Shown here: positions 12,637-23,556 of the stretch, piece after piece
Position numbering within the stretch: position 1 is the stretch's first letter
How the letters are laid out: the number at the start of each line of letters is the position of its first letter
From: Erythroxylum novogranatense
Lineage: Eukaryota; Streptophyta; Magnoliopsida; Malpighiales; Erythroxylaceae
Assembly (NCBI GenBank): GCA_029891385.1
Contig: CM057224.1
Span: 8,928,001 to 8,992,000 of the forward strand
Direction of reading: 5' to 3'
Length of the DNA stretch: 64,000 nucleotides
Notes under the pieces: generated by a model
Told to the model about the DNA's origin: nothing
Seen by the model: only the letters and a program-made list of their open reading frames with translations
The model's database searches: none
Program-made: the position numbers and the translations under genes

Positions 12637-14602
12637 ATAAAACAGAATAATAACTAGTTTTCATAATAAATATATAAAAATTATATATAGTAATAAGTAT
12701 ATAAACTAAAGCCTGCAAGTAATAATAATAAATTAAAATTATACGAATCATGATTTTAATAAGAATACTAAATTTAATAATAATAAGAACAAAATTAATA
12801 ATAATAAGCAATTCTATAACATATATTATCAATAAAGATATATGCATTTAATCATTATAACAATTTTATAATAATAATAATAACAATAATATTAATACTA
12901 ATAATAATATTGATAAAAAATTATTAAATAATTAATAAGATTTATAATAATAAGAATACAAACTAAAGTCAGAAAATTAAAATAATAATAATATAAAATT
13001 TTAAGCAATATAAAATTAATCAGAATAATAAAATTAAAAATAATAAGAAGAAAATTAAGAATTATAACATATTTCATTATAATAATAGAAATTAATTTAA
13101 TTAAAATTTTAATAATCATAAAGAATATTATCATTATAATTATAATCCTAATAATACTAATCATAATAAATATGGGAAAAGGTTAATGAATTTATTAGCA
13201 AGGAATTTAATAATAATTACAATAAATTATATAATTACTCTACCATAAATTTGAATAATAATAACTACAAACTAATTATTTTAATAATAACAATAATAAT
13301 ATTATAACATAATAATAAATAAGATTTATAATAATAAGTATATAAACTAAAATCGGAAAATAATAATAATAATAATAATATTTTATAAGAATAATTATAT
13401 TAATAAGAATACTCAATTTTATAATAATAAGAACAAAATTCATTATAATTAGCAATTTTATAATAACGGTAAAAATAAAGATATATTTATTTAATCATAA
13501 TTTTAATTTAAATTATTAAGTAATTATATAATAATATTTAACAGTTATTATAATAATAGAAATCTTATTTATTAATTAATTATTATTATTAATCATTAAT
13601 ACTAAAGCAAAAAATATACACTTAATATGATCAACAAAATTAATAATGTCTATGAATTATAATAAACATGTTTTAATAATAATAAAATAATAACAACATA
13701 ATAATGATATTTATGATAATCATTAGATTTAGATAATAATATAAATTAATATCTAAATATTTAATTTATTTATCATATCGAAAATAACAATAATAATAAT
13801 AATGAAGATAATAATAATAATAATAATACTAATACTTAGACATAATAATAACAAATTTGAATAAGTAGTAATAATTAATTTGAATACTAATAAATACAAA
13901 TAACAATAATAATAAATACAAATAAAAATAATAATAATATAAGAAAATTAAAACAAATATTAAATTTTAATAATAATAAATACAAATAATAATAACAATA
14001 ATAAAATCATAATCTTAATAATAATGCATATGGATATATGCATTTAATCATAATAAGGATTTTAATAATAATAATACTATTATTAATAATAAATATAATT
14101 TAAATTAGTAATAAGATTTATATTAATAAATATATATACTCAAATCGGAAAATTTCAATTAAATTGTAATAATAAAACAAATTAATTTTAATTTTTAATG
14201 CAATTTTAATTAATAATTTAGTGAAATTATTCATTACATGATTATTATTATTATTAAATAATACTAAAATTTTTAAATTACACTTAATATCAACAACATA
14301 ATTAATAATGTTTATGAAGTATATTAAACGGGTTTTAGTAATAGTCCTGTACTGCAAAAGTCGTTGGTTCACATAAATAATAAACGTGTCTTCAAACTTA
14401 AAAGCCATCTCGTTGGTTTACATAAATAATAAACATGTCTTCAAGTTTAAAAGCCATCTCTGATAGGCGGCGCGGCTTTGCTGTCAGATCACCTTATTGA
14501 TCTGACAGGAACAACTAGACAGCAGTCGTGGGCTTTAAAATTTTTTAACCAAAAACGATACCGTCTTACTCGACAGGATTAATTAGACAGGTGATCCCTT
14601 CT
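12637..14602 (-). repeat. Right inverted arm of the foldback element
   Basis: Reverse complement of 9611-11606, with indels mainly in the AT-trinucleotide tracts. The mirrored open frames in both arms (11078-11344 and 12898-13164) are identical in type because the arms are copies. They are low-complexity I/L/N-rich frames, not genes. Confidence 0.85.
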
Positions 14603-14612
14603 CTATTTAATG
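14603..14612. repeat. Target-site duplication, right (CTATTTAATG)
   Basis: Exact match to 9600-9609. The host sequence resumes here with AGCCATGCC, colinear with 21390 onward. Confidence 0.85.
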
Positions 14613-15923
14613 AGCCATGCCTTGATGGAGGAGAGCAGATAATAGTACCGTGTCCAATCCTGTCTAATTTAAAAAATGTCGTCGTTATATTTAAAGATTT
14701 ATTTTGATTTTATTTAATTATTTTAATTTTAGTTTTTAATAAAAATTTAAGATAAAAATTTTAATTTTAAAAATTGATTAATTTATAAATTATAAAAAAA
14801 AAAATATTAAAACACACATGAAATTTCATCTTAAAAATTTTATTTTAAAATTTTAAAATTAAATAATAAAACCCATTAATTGTCAATGAATCCAACAGCA
14901 TAAGCCTAACCTAATTTTATTTGAACGCCATCCTCCTTGCGCATTTATATCACCACACTCTCATCATCTTTTGTTACCTTGTTCCTACTCTCTCATTTAC
15001 TCAGCTGCTCCTCAAGTTCTTCCTCCATTTTAGGTGAGTTCAGATTGACTTTACTGTTTGTTATTTTTAAATTGTTAATTTTGTTTCTCTTCCATGATTA
15101 GTGTTAAACTCCGTTTTTGTATGTGTCAGTTTTCATTACGAAAGTATGAGGGTATTGGTTATTCCGAAGAAGAGGAATGGAATTCATTTCGAGTGGAATG
15201 ACTTTAGTGGTAACTGATGTTAAGCCAACAGATTTAAGGGATATTACTAAAAAAATTTAGTAATATTATTTAATCATACGAGTCGTTACAAGCATGAGAA
15301 GAAAAATAGATTACATAATAGATTTAGGGTTATTATTTAATTATACGAGTCATTACAATTAATATTATTTTAATTTGTTAGTTAATAAATTGACTAATTT
15401 TATTTAAACTTGTAGAAAAGTTAAGTAATATTATCTTAAAAATTTTATTTTAAAAATTAAAATAATAAACAAAATGTGTCACAACACAAATGAAATCAAA
15501 TTGTGACACATTTTTTAATTTTATTTTTAAATAAAATTTTGTTTATTTAAGGAAACATTTTGTTTTATTATTATTATTTTAATTTTTAAATACAATTTTA
15601 TTTAAACAAAATATGTACATTTAAGTCATGCAGGTGACGCATTTTTTTGCTTTTAATAATTTTTTAAATAAAATATGAAAGATAAAAATTTAAATTTAAA
15701 ATTGATTTTATTTGTGTTTTAATTTTTTTAATAATTTATAAATTAATTAAATAATTTTAATAAATTAATCAAAATTTGAAAATTAAAATTTTATTTAAAA
15801 ACTAAAATTAAAATAATAAAAATTAAAATAAATCATTAAATAGAACGACAATAAATTTTGATTTAAACAGTATTGGACACAGAAGATCTGCTCTCCTCCG
15901 TCAAGGCGACATGGCTTATTGAA
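14606..15923. mobile_element. ~1.3-kb TIR element with a captured leader/intron fragment
   Basis: The first ~230 bases (14606-14840) and the last ~270 (15655-15923) are inverted copies. The left reads AATGAGCCATGCC, then GGAGGAGAGCAGAT. The right, on the other strand, reads AATAAGCCATGTCGCC, then the same GGAGGAGAGCAGAT. Between them at 14875-15245 lies a segment with a CT-rich leader and a splice-donor-like TTTTAG|GTGAGT. This segment recurs at 16830-17262, outside the element. A related element lies behind PTH copy 2 (21380 to 28857, now split by a Copia). I infer a Pack-MULE-like TIR element. No transposase is seen. Confidence 0.65.
14875..15245 (+). repeat. Leader/intron fragment, copy 1 (direct repeat of 16830-17262)
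   Basis: It starts CCCATTAATTGTCAAT and continues through CTCATCATCTTTTGTTA, a CT-rich leader, a GTGAGTTCAG donor-like junction at about 15033, and a downstream block containing TTAGTGTTAAACTC and GAAGAAGAGG. It looks like a 5' untranslated exon with the start of its intron. I cannot say from which gene. Confidence 0.75.
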
Positions 15924-16240
15924 TTCACAATAAGTTCCTAAAAGTTCGAAACTTTTGTTCGGGATTAGGAATCCAATTGACTTAGAAGTTAAAGGATACG
16001 GAGTATAATTTAGCATTCATCATTTGAAACAATTAATCAAACAGGTAGAAGTAGGACAATAGGTAAGAAAGCCAAAAAAGTTACTTTTCTAATAAAACTT
16101 CAAAGGGTTAAATTAAAATAATAAATTTAACCCTTTGAAGTTTTATTTGAGTACTTTCTTTAAAATGATTTTTTATCTTAGTTTAATTTTTCAAATAATA
16201 ATATTTTTATTTTCAAATATAAAAAATTAAGATCGAGTGA
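15924..16240 (-). repeat. Inverted fragment of the PTH upstream region
   Basis: 15924-16110 is the reverse complement of part of the PTH copy 2 upstream DNA around 18590-18790. The part to 16240 continues into the complement of about 18390-18500. An internal palindrome (AGGGTTAAATT and AATTTAACCCT) lies at 16095-16133. This is what remains of the head-to-head arm in the second unit. Confidence 0.75.
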
Positions 16241-16829
16241 GATAACGTTAAGAGAAAAAGGAAAAATCGTTTTTTGACTCGTCTCGAATAGTATCCCAAA
16301 AGTAGAGGTGCTCAAATTGGATCCTACGGTGGATAATATTCAAAGCTCTTGGCTAGAATAACAGGAGCAACTTTTTGTTATGCTATTAATATCTTTGGAT
16401 AATGGTTAAAGCTCTAGGCTAAAGTAGCAGGGTAACTTTTTATTTTGCTATTTTTTTATTATAACAACTATAATAAAAATAAAAATATGAGGTTTTAAGT
16501 AAAAACAATTTTTTTTGTTTCCCACGAGGTATCTTAAGAGGATTTCAATTATAGAAAGATAGTCATTCACATCCAGATTAATCCTCGTTCTAGTCGGGTA
16601 GGTCCTTTGTAGGAGACAAAACTCTAACTTTAAATTTTAAACGCCTGCATATATGAGAACGGTTCGAACCCGTAATCTTACTTAAATCAGGAGAACCTCT
16701 TATAAAAAAAAAACAAATTATTGAAAGTAACTATTTTTAGCAAACTATATGCAAGTCAGTATAGAACTATTAAACTTTTTGATCCATATTTGGGTTATAG
16801 AATAAAGAGGGCATTTGTCTAAAAGATAC
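16241..16829. other. Intergenic, no gene recognised
   Basis: AT-rich DNA with a related pair of phrases (AAAGCTCTTGGCTAGAATA and AAAGCTCTAGGCTAAAGTA) at about 16340 and 16408, so a short tandem repeat. A GGTTCGAACCC word at 16653 resembles a tRNA T-arm, but no cloverleaf can be built around it. Confidence 0.5.
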
Positions 16830-17262
16830 AGGCCCATTAATTGTCAATCGATCCCACAACACAAGCCTAACATAATTTTACCTTGCGCATTTTTATGGCC
16901 ACCGTCTCATCATCTTTTGTTAACGTGTTCAAGTTCCTCCTACTCCCTCCTCTGCTCTGGCTCAGCCGCTCGTCAAGTTTTTTCCTCCGTTTCAGGTGAG
17001 TTCAGTTTGACTTTACCGTTTGTTCTTCTTAAACTGTTAATTTTGTTTCTCTCGGAGTTAGATTAGAAAATGATGATATAAAGATCGTCTGCTGGTTTAG
17101 GCCATGATTAGTGTTAAACTCTGTTTCATTACGAAAGAATGAGGGTGGTTATTCTGAAGAAGAGGAGTGGAACCCAAGAATAGTTCCAGGTAAAACTTAG
17201 GCAATTCATTTAGATTGGAATGGCTTTAGTGGTAGCTGATGCTAAGCCAACGGATTTAGTCT
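16830..17262 (+). repeat. Leader/intron fragment, copy 2
   Basis: Direct repeat of 14875-15245 with an extra ~60-bp insertion around 17058-17105 and a longer tail. It keeps the TTTCAG|GTGAGTTCAG junction near 16996. It abuts the importin-5 fragment on the opposite strand. Confidence 0.75.
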
Positions 17263-17573
17263 AGACTTGAGGGAAGATTGAGTGGAGGGAGAGAGGCGGG
17301 GCCAGAGATGGGAGTCGTGGCCGGTGAGGAGCTTGCGGAGGATGACGGCGGACATGGCGCGAGCGTCTGGGTGACATGAATGCTGTAAGAGGTGGGCGAG
17401 CTTGAGGGATAAGGAATCGGGGTGGGCTTGTTTGCAGAGATTGAAAAGCAGCTTTGCTTGAGAGCGTTGGTCGATGGAGGAGGCATGAGGGAGGAGATTA
17501 GGTTTTCAACAGGTGCAGGGTCTGGGTCGAGGATCACTCCCAGTTGTTGCTGCTGAAGAGCGGCCTCGTCCAT
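17256..17573 (-). pseudogene. IPO5: Importin-5 / karyopherin-beta fragment (exon 1, frameshifted)
   Basis: Reading leftward from the ATG at 17573, the protein begins MDEAALQQQQLGVILDPDPA, then PVENLISSLM. After a frame change the +1-shifted frame reads SIDQRSQAKLLFNLCKQ, DSLSLKLAHLLQ, RAMSAVILRKLLTG and LWPRLSPSTQSSLKS. This order matches the N-terminal HEAT repeats of plant importin-5 type nuclear import receptors (KETCH1/IMB3). The family is over 1000 residues; only about 105 are here. The coding sequence stops at 17270, right where the copied leader fragment ends. The frameshift and truncation make it a dead fragment. The ATG context and the leader to about 17760 are still recognisable upstream. 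Confidence 0.85.
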
Positions 17574-17760
17574 GGCTATAGGTTTCGAACTAGGGTGATG
17601 AAGAAAGGTGGAACTTGAGGTGGCTGGCGGCTATGGCTGCCTTAGTTTTAGGTTTGTTGCTGTCTCTCATTTTCTCAATTAGGGCTTTTCTGAGAAAGAG
17701 GATGAGAGAAAGAGGGCGTGAGTAGGCAAGAGTGAGAGTGTATGATGTTAAAGCAACAAA
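17574..17760 (-). promoter_or_regulatory. Leader remnant of the importin-5 fragment
   Basis: Sequence directly upstream of the importin ATG on the minus strand. It is rich in CT on that strand (CTTTCTCTCATCCTC type), as plant leaders often are. No TATA box can be assigned with confidence. Confidence 0.4.
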
Positions 17761-18479
17761 TAATAAAAATGTTGGAGATTAGATATAATTTACTAATTTT
17801 TCCTTTTAATGCACATGTCATTCAAATATTAGATAAAAATTATATTTGTAAGTAAGAATTTAAATTTTAAAAATATAATTAATGTATAATAAAATTGTAA
17901 ACAAAAAATTTAAAATATAATTATAAATATCATTATAAATAAAGAATTTAAAAGTTAATTTATGACCTAGGTTATTAAACATAAATAATTAATTTATTTT
18001 AATTAATAAGTTAATAAATTGACTAATTTTAAAAATAACAATATTAAAATACATTTACAAATGCTAAATATCCCATTTTGGTATTAAATATAAATATTTA
18101 GTTAATGATTGTCTATCATATTATATGTGATTTGTCTTTTGGTAGCATTAACTAATAAGGTTATTCATAATTGGACGTTGATGGGTCTTAAAGTGTGAAT
18201 GCGTAATAATTTATATGCCACTTTAGTTTAAACAAATTATTTTATGAGCTAAAGCAATGGAATCGTTAAAATAAAGTTGATATATCTTGATTTTTTTAAC
18301 TAATTATTTTAAAATATTTTTCTGTAATGATTTAAGTAATTATATTATTCTGAAAAATTTAAGAGTTTTCTCTTCAAGATTTCATTTGGTCTTAATTTTT
18401 AAATTTGAAAATAAAAATAATATTGTTTCAAAAATTAAACTAAGATAAAAATCATTTAGAGAAAGTATTCAAACAACTT
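17761..18479. other. AT-rich intergenic DNA
   Basis: No coding content seen. Its right end, from about 18380, is mirrored in inverted form at 16110-16240. Confidence 0.6.
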
Positions 18480-19497
18480 CAAAGGGTTAAATTTATTATT
18501 TTAATAAAATTTCTTAAAATCTAAATTTAACCTAAATTTTATTAAATAATTTTAGTAAACTTAATAGGCTAATATTGTCTATTATATTCTATGGTTAGTT
18601 GGCAATAAATTAGAAAAGTAGTCTTTTGGCTTTCCTACCTATTGTCCTATTTTTACCTGTTTGATTAATTGCTTCAACTAACTTATGATATTTGTCGCCT
18701 TAGATGTTAAACTATATTCTTTGAATTCTAAGCCAATTGGATTTATAATCCAGAACAAAAAATTTCAAATTTCTTGGAACTTATTGTGAAATGTAAAATA
18801 AAGAAGAGCTTCAAGAAGAAGTGAATAACGCATCCTGTGTCATTTAACTAATTTGTTGATTTTAGTCTGTAGTTTATTAATTGACATATTTCTAACCAAA
18901 TATCAAGACAACAACAACTTATGATCTTGTCTCCTTCATAACAAGTTCATATCTCCCCAAAGCTGTCACTACCTCCATTTCAATTCTAAGTTCCTTTCTT
19001 TCCTTAACTCTGTCTTTCGGTTGTTGCTTGTGTCAATGGTTTGTTCTTGTTGGAGCACATATTGAATTTTGAGAGAATGTTATGAGTGAATTTGACGAAA
19101 CTAAAATTGAGTTCTTTTCATTTGCTTGATATATTATAATAATTGATTAATTTTGGAAGATGGGATTTTCAAACTTGAAGAAACCCCGTGAAGGAGACCC
19201 ATCCAACTACTAACCCAATTGGGCAAAATCCTGTAGATCTTACTTGTAAATATTGTTATTTGGAAACGATAATGACAGTTGATGAATCTAATTCACACAC
19301 CACTATAGTTTTGAGAAATTGAGAATAAACAGACTTTAAATCCAACTCTTTGCTATCTGGAAGTAGCTTGAACATGCTAAATAATAGGAAATTAGCTGTC
19401 GTTTAGTCTTTTTGTCCCTCTTCATTTCTTTATACTCTGATGCTTAAGGAAGAGTTTTTTGGGTAAACAAATAAGAAGAGTTGAGGCATCAAGGAAT
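18480..19497 (+). promoter_or_regulatory. Upstream region and leader of PTH copy 2
   Basis: Colinear with 7300-8217 before PTH copy 1 and, inverted, with 6076-6700. A block at 19155-19230 (GGGATTTTCAAACTT, then AACCCCGTGAAGGAGACCC) is well conserved between the copies and may be a spliced leader exon. The original start codon equivalent to 8218 is near 19439, but two bases are missing just after it, throwing it out of frame. Confidence 0.6.
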
Positions 19498-21205
19498 ATG
19501 CTTAAGAGAGTTCATAGTCGTTGCTTCTGCAGTGTTACTGCAAAACCATGGCTTTTCGTGGGCCTGGGAAATCCTGGCGAAAAGTATAAAGGAACTCGAC
19601 ACAATGTATGCTACCATATTTATACACATAAAATACGTCTATTTTGGCTTCTTATTTTTTCTTGAATTCTTAAATGTTGCTGGTGTGTCTCAGGTAGGAT
19701 TTCAAATGATTGATGCATTTGCTGAATCACAACAGATTCTAATAAATAGAATTCATTGCAAAGCCATCTTTGGACAAGGCTAGTGATCTATTTTCTTCTT
19801 AACTTCTATGCACAAAAGCATACTGCAACTCTTGCTGACACAAACCTCATGAAGGTTTTACCATTTGTTGTAGGTTTTGTTGGTGATACACCTGTTCTTC
19901 TTGCAAAGCCTCAAACATATATGAATCTGAGTGGTGAATCGGTAAGTGATTCTGGCAATTCTTTCATCATTATGTAAAAATATCAATTAATGTTTCTCAA
20001 TTTTTGAACACCTACTTTTATTAAATGTTTTAGTGGTCAATCTCCGATTTCTCATTTAATTAGAACATGATAAACCGTGTCTTTATCTCATGAAGGTCTT
20101 AACTACTCAATCTTTTCTAATGCAGGTTGGACCACTTGCAGCTTACTATAAGCTACCTCTTAGTCGCGTTGTTGTGGTAAAATTTTCCTCTGGCTATGTG
20201 TTCCTTTTACTATGTAGTATGAGCACTGAATATTTGACAAGCTATATAATCTTAAATTTATCATGTTATGCAATCTTAGATTCATGATGACATGACCTTA
20301 CCGTGTGGAGTGCTTCGAATTCAACCAAAAGGAGGCCACGGAAGCCACAACGGGTATGGATAGACAAACCTTATCTGTTAAAGACAAAAATGTACATTAT
20401 AGTCACCTATATATTTTGTGGCAATAAAATGCTTTAATGCATGATAAGTGGAATCCTGCTTTAACAGTTTGGAGTTATATTATAAATGAACAAAAAATGA
20501 AAGATGAAAACTTGAAAAAACTGTATATCCATAGAATTAGATCAATCTTTTCTCAATTAAGTCGATCGAGGTCGGTTGGCTTTTGTTATCCCTCAAATAA
20601 TTTAGCAATTGCAGTAGATATGAATCATCTAACCTGCAAAAGACTTTGCAGCTAGCCATGCTTAATTGAACTAATTAGTTTGTTTTTGTAACTCTTTTGT
20701 TGCAACATATTTCACTTTACTTTTGCTAGTCTCAAGAGTGTGATCCTCCATTTTCGAGGGAACAGAGAATTTAATCGGCTAAGGATCGGTTAGTATAACT
20801 CCCTGTATCATTATACTTGCTTACTACCTCTTTCTTGAACCCTTTACGTATTTACTTTAGGAATTGGGAGGCCTCCTGGTCAAATGGATCCCAAAGCATT
20901 CCTATTGCAGATGTTTAACGCAACGGCTCAAGAGAAAGTATGTTTTCAATTCCCAAATTATTGATTTAGTGATTGAGATTTGCTTATCTTGGATGATGAT
21001 GTACTAATTCATATTGTGTTGAAAGTTCAAACTTTTTTTATAATATTTGTCACTCTTTTTTTACGGCAAGATCAACTCAGCATTACCAGAGGGGGTTGTT
21101 ACTGGGTTGAAGTCCATCTTATCTGAAGGGTTGGCAGAGACTGCAGTAATCTTCAACAAAGAACAGAAGTACAAGCACTTGAAATCTCTTAACATTCTAA
21201 CATAA
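19498..21205 (+). CDS. PTH: Organelle-type peptidyl-tRNA hydrolase, copy 2 (8 exons)
   Basis: Eight exons join in frame: 19498-19605, 19694-19778, 19874-19941, 20126-20176, 20280-20353, 20730-20788, 20861-20937 and 21071-21205, giving 218 residues. The enzyme family cleaves peptidyl-tRNA to recycle tRNA. The signature [26 protein letters not shown] and [11 protein letters not shown] supplies the catalytic His and the conserved Asn, Asp and Asn. The [11 protein letters not shown] loop and the C-terminal [12 protein letters not shown] are typical of plant organelle forms. All introns are GT-AG except intron 2, which begins GC. Relative to copy 1, a 2-bp deletion after the old ATG (19440) removes about 20 N-terminal residues, so the targeting peptide may be lost. 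I start at the next in-frame ATG. It may be active, mislocalised or a recent pseudogene. Confidence 0.8.
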
Positions 21206-21379
21206 GGAGGTTAACTCAATGACTATTCACTGCTTACCTATACAAGATATGTAAAGTTTCGATCTCGTGTTTAATCATATATATTTCAAGTCACTTAGAG
21301 TGAAGATGTTTTTTAAAGAAAGAATAGTTAAAGAAAGAATTCTGAACGCTATTTATGTTTATGATTGGTATCTTATAGC
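21206..21379. other. 3' flank of PTH copy 2
   Basis: Colinear with 9387-9599 behind copy 1. Non-coding. Confidence 0.7.
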
Positions 21380-21389
21380 CAATTCAATG
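21380..21389. other. Unoccupied paralogous site of the foldback element
   Basis: Here TCTTATAGC|CAATTCAATG|AGCTATGCC is continuous. In the copy-1 locus the same flanks are TCTTATAGA and AGCCATGCC, separated by the 5-kb element and its duplicated CTATTTAATG. This fixes the insertion point and shows that the element arrived after the gene duplication. Confidence 0.85.
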
Positions 21390-22433
21390 AGCTATGCCTC
21401 GGTGGAGGAGAGCATATAGTATTGCTGCTTCCAATCCTATCTAATTCAAAAATTTAATCGTTCTATTTAAAGATTCATTTTGATTTTACTATTTTATTAT
21501 TTTAATTTTAATTTTTAAATAAAATTTAAAGATAAAAATTTAAAATTTAAAATATGATTAATTTATTAAAATTATTTAATTAATTTATAAATTATATAAA
21601 ATATTAAAATGCAAATGAAATCAATTTTAAAATTTAAATTTTATATTAAAATTTTATTTAAAAATAAAATAAAAATAAAATAAGTCACAATCGTAACTTA
21701 AATGTACTCATTTTGTTTAAATAAAAATTAAAATAATGGAAATAAAACAAAATGTTTCATAGAATGAAAATTATATTTCAACAAATTTTATTTAAAAATT
21801 AAAATTAAAATAATTAAAAAACAAAATGTGTGACAGTTTGATTTCATTTGTGGCGTGGCATATTTTGTTTTTATTTTATTTTAAATTTTAAATAACATTT
21901 TGTTTAAATAAAATTTTAGTTTAATTTCGTTATTATTATTATTATTATTTTAATTTTTAAATAAAGTTTTAAGATAAAAATTAAAATTGATTTGATTTGA
22001 CACTTATTTTGATTTATTTTATTATTTTAATTTTAATTTTAATAAAATTTTAAGAAAAATTTAATTTAAAAATTAATTTCGTTTATGCCACGGGCGGGAT
22101 GTCAAGCCTGTGACATATATTTTGATATTATTTTATTCTTTTAATTTTAATTTTTAAATAAGATTTTTAATATAAAAATTAAATATTAAAAATTGATTTC
22201 TTTTGTGTCAGAAGCGTGACTTAGTTTCGATTTTGATTTGGTTCTTTTTATTTTAATATTTTAAAATAAAATGTTTAAGATAAAATTTGAATTTAAAATT
22301 GATTTAATTTATTAAAATTAATTTATTTATTTATAAATGATAAAATATTAAATTAAATTTAAAATTGATTAATTTTATTATTATTATATAAGCTAATTGG
22401 AAGCAACAAAAAAAAGTCTTAAAATAAAATGAC
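21390..22433. mobile_element. Left part of a second TIR element, interrupted by the Copia
   Basis: It opens like 14606-14790 (GCTATGCCTCGGTGGAGGAG at 21391-21410), then runs through AT-rich modules punctuated by TGTGACA-type words. It lacks the captured leader fragment found in its copy-1 relative. The matching far end appears at 28833-28857, beyond the Copia, so the retrotransposon is nested inside it. Confidence 0.55.
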
Positions 22434-22438
22434 GATAT
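22434..22438. repeat. Copia target-site duplication, left (GATAT)
   Basis: Five bases directly before the TG of the 5' LTR, repeated at 28792-28796 directly after the 3' LTR. Confidence 0.9.
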
Positions 22439-22816
22439 TGTTATAAAAGATATAAATAATATGGTGTCTCACTAATTGTAGATGCACCATTTAATAGTTA
22501 GTGTACATATGGATTGATTTAGTTTTACCTAACATAAGAATGAAGTAGGTGGTTATTGGTTAGGTTTTACTTAACACAAGAATGAGGTAGATGGTTATTG
22601 GTTAGGTTTTACCTAACACAAGAATGAGGTAGATGATTATTGGTTAGGTTTTACCTAACACAATAACATATATGGAGTAAGTGGTCACATGTGTATTAGG
22701 TGGTTAAAATGTACTATAAATAGAAGGGTTAACTTGATGTAAGAGACACCATTTTTTTCATAAGAAGAATTCTCCTCTCCCAAATATTCTTACATTTTAG
22801 TTTCGATTTTATAACA
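22439..22816 (+). repeat. 5' LTR
   Basis: It starts TGTTATAAAAGATATAAATA and ends TTTTATAACA. It holds three full copies of a 42-bp unit (TGGTTAGGTTTTACCTAACA at its head), itself palindromic around AGGTTTTACCT. A TATA-like CTATAAATAGAAG lies at about 22711 and is the likely promoter. The 3' LTR has one unit fewer. Confidence 0.92.
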
Positions 22817-22840
22817 CGTTATCAGCACGAAGCTCTCATT
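22817..22840 (+). promoter_or_regulatory. Candidate primer-binding site
   Basis: The sequence after the 5' LTR begins CGTTATCAGCACGAAG. The TATCAG core recalls the initiator-Met tRNA site used by plant Copia elements, but the match is partial. Confidence 0.4.
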
Positions 22841-23556
22841 TCTAAAATTCGGCTTATCAACATCAAGCAATCGTAAGGTTCTTCCGTCTACCTACATCGT
22901 ACAAACGTTATTCGGTTTACGTACATCAAACAAACGTAAGTTCTTCCGTTTATTTATCTTAGTTACGATGTTGTTAAAATAAAGTTCTTCTTTTTATCTA
23001 CATTAATTCTACTTATGATATGATTAAAACAAATTATAGACGACTCATTTTTTTTACCTTCTTTAAATAATGAAAAGTTATTACCAACTCTAAATACGTA
23101 ATTTATTGTATAGTATAATCATCGATGTTTAAAAAAAAAATTAAAAAATGTATAACGGCTATATATATAACGATAATATATATATATATATATATAACGG
23201 TAAATTTATAACGGCTAGGTAACGGTAAATTTTTTTTTCTATAAATAGATACCACTCCTTCATAATTTACTTCATCCCTACAAACTATTTCTTACCTCAA
23301 ATTTCTGACAATTTTTTTTTTCAAATGTTGTCCGCTATTTCATTTTTTTTTATCATTATCATCATTATATATCTTTGTTTCATTCTTAGTGTAGAGCTAA
23401 ATAATTCAGTTCGCATATATTTTCTCTTAGTAATACCATGTATTATGATCCCTATGTTGCTTCTTGGCATAGCATTTGAGCAAGGCATGTAATTTATTTA
23501 ATGTAATATCGATTTGAATACATGTATTAATTATTTCTCTCTATATAGTTGCCAAC

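Larger units (their letters stand above)
9611..14602. mobile_element. ~5.0-kb foldback / MULE-like TIR element, non-autonomous
   Basis: The outer ends are near-inverse: AGAGGAGATCACCTGTCTAA on the left matches the reverse complement of the right end with two mismatches. The inverted arms continue for about 2 kb each (9611-11606 and 12637-14602) around a 1.0-kb centre. A 10-bp direct duplication flanks the element, and the duplicated locus at 21380-21389 is unoccupied. No transposase is present: the arms are mostly ATT/AAT low-complexity DNA, so the element would depend on a transposase supplied elsewhere. The long arms and 10-bp duplication suggest a TIR-MULE or foldback element. I cannot assign a named family. 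Confidence 0.85.

Noticed and set aside
16640..16670. GGTTCGAACCC word like a tRNA T-arm or SINE B box
   Set aside because: No acceptor or anticodon stems can be built around it, and no A box lies at the proper distance.
16815..17066. Plus-strand frame of 83 residues
   Set aside because: Falls in the duplicated leader/intron fragment. The frame is not conserved in its copy at 14875-15245.
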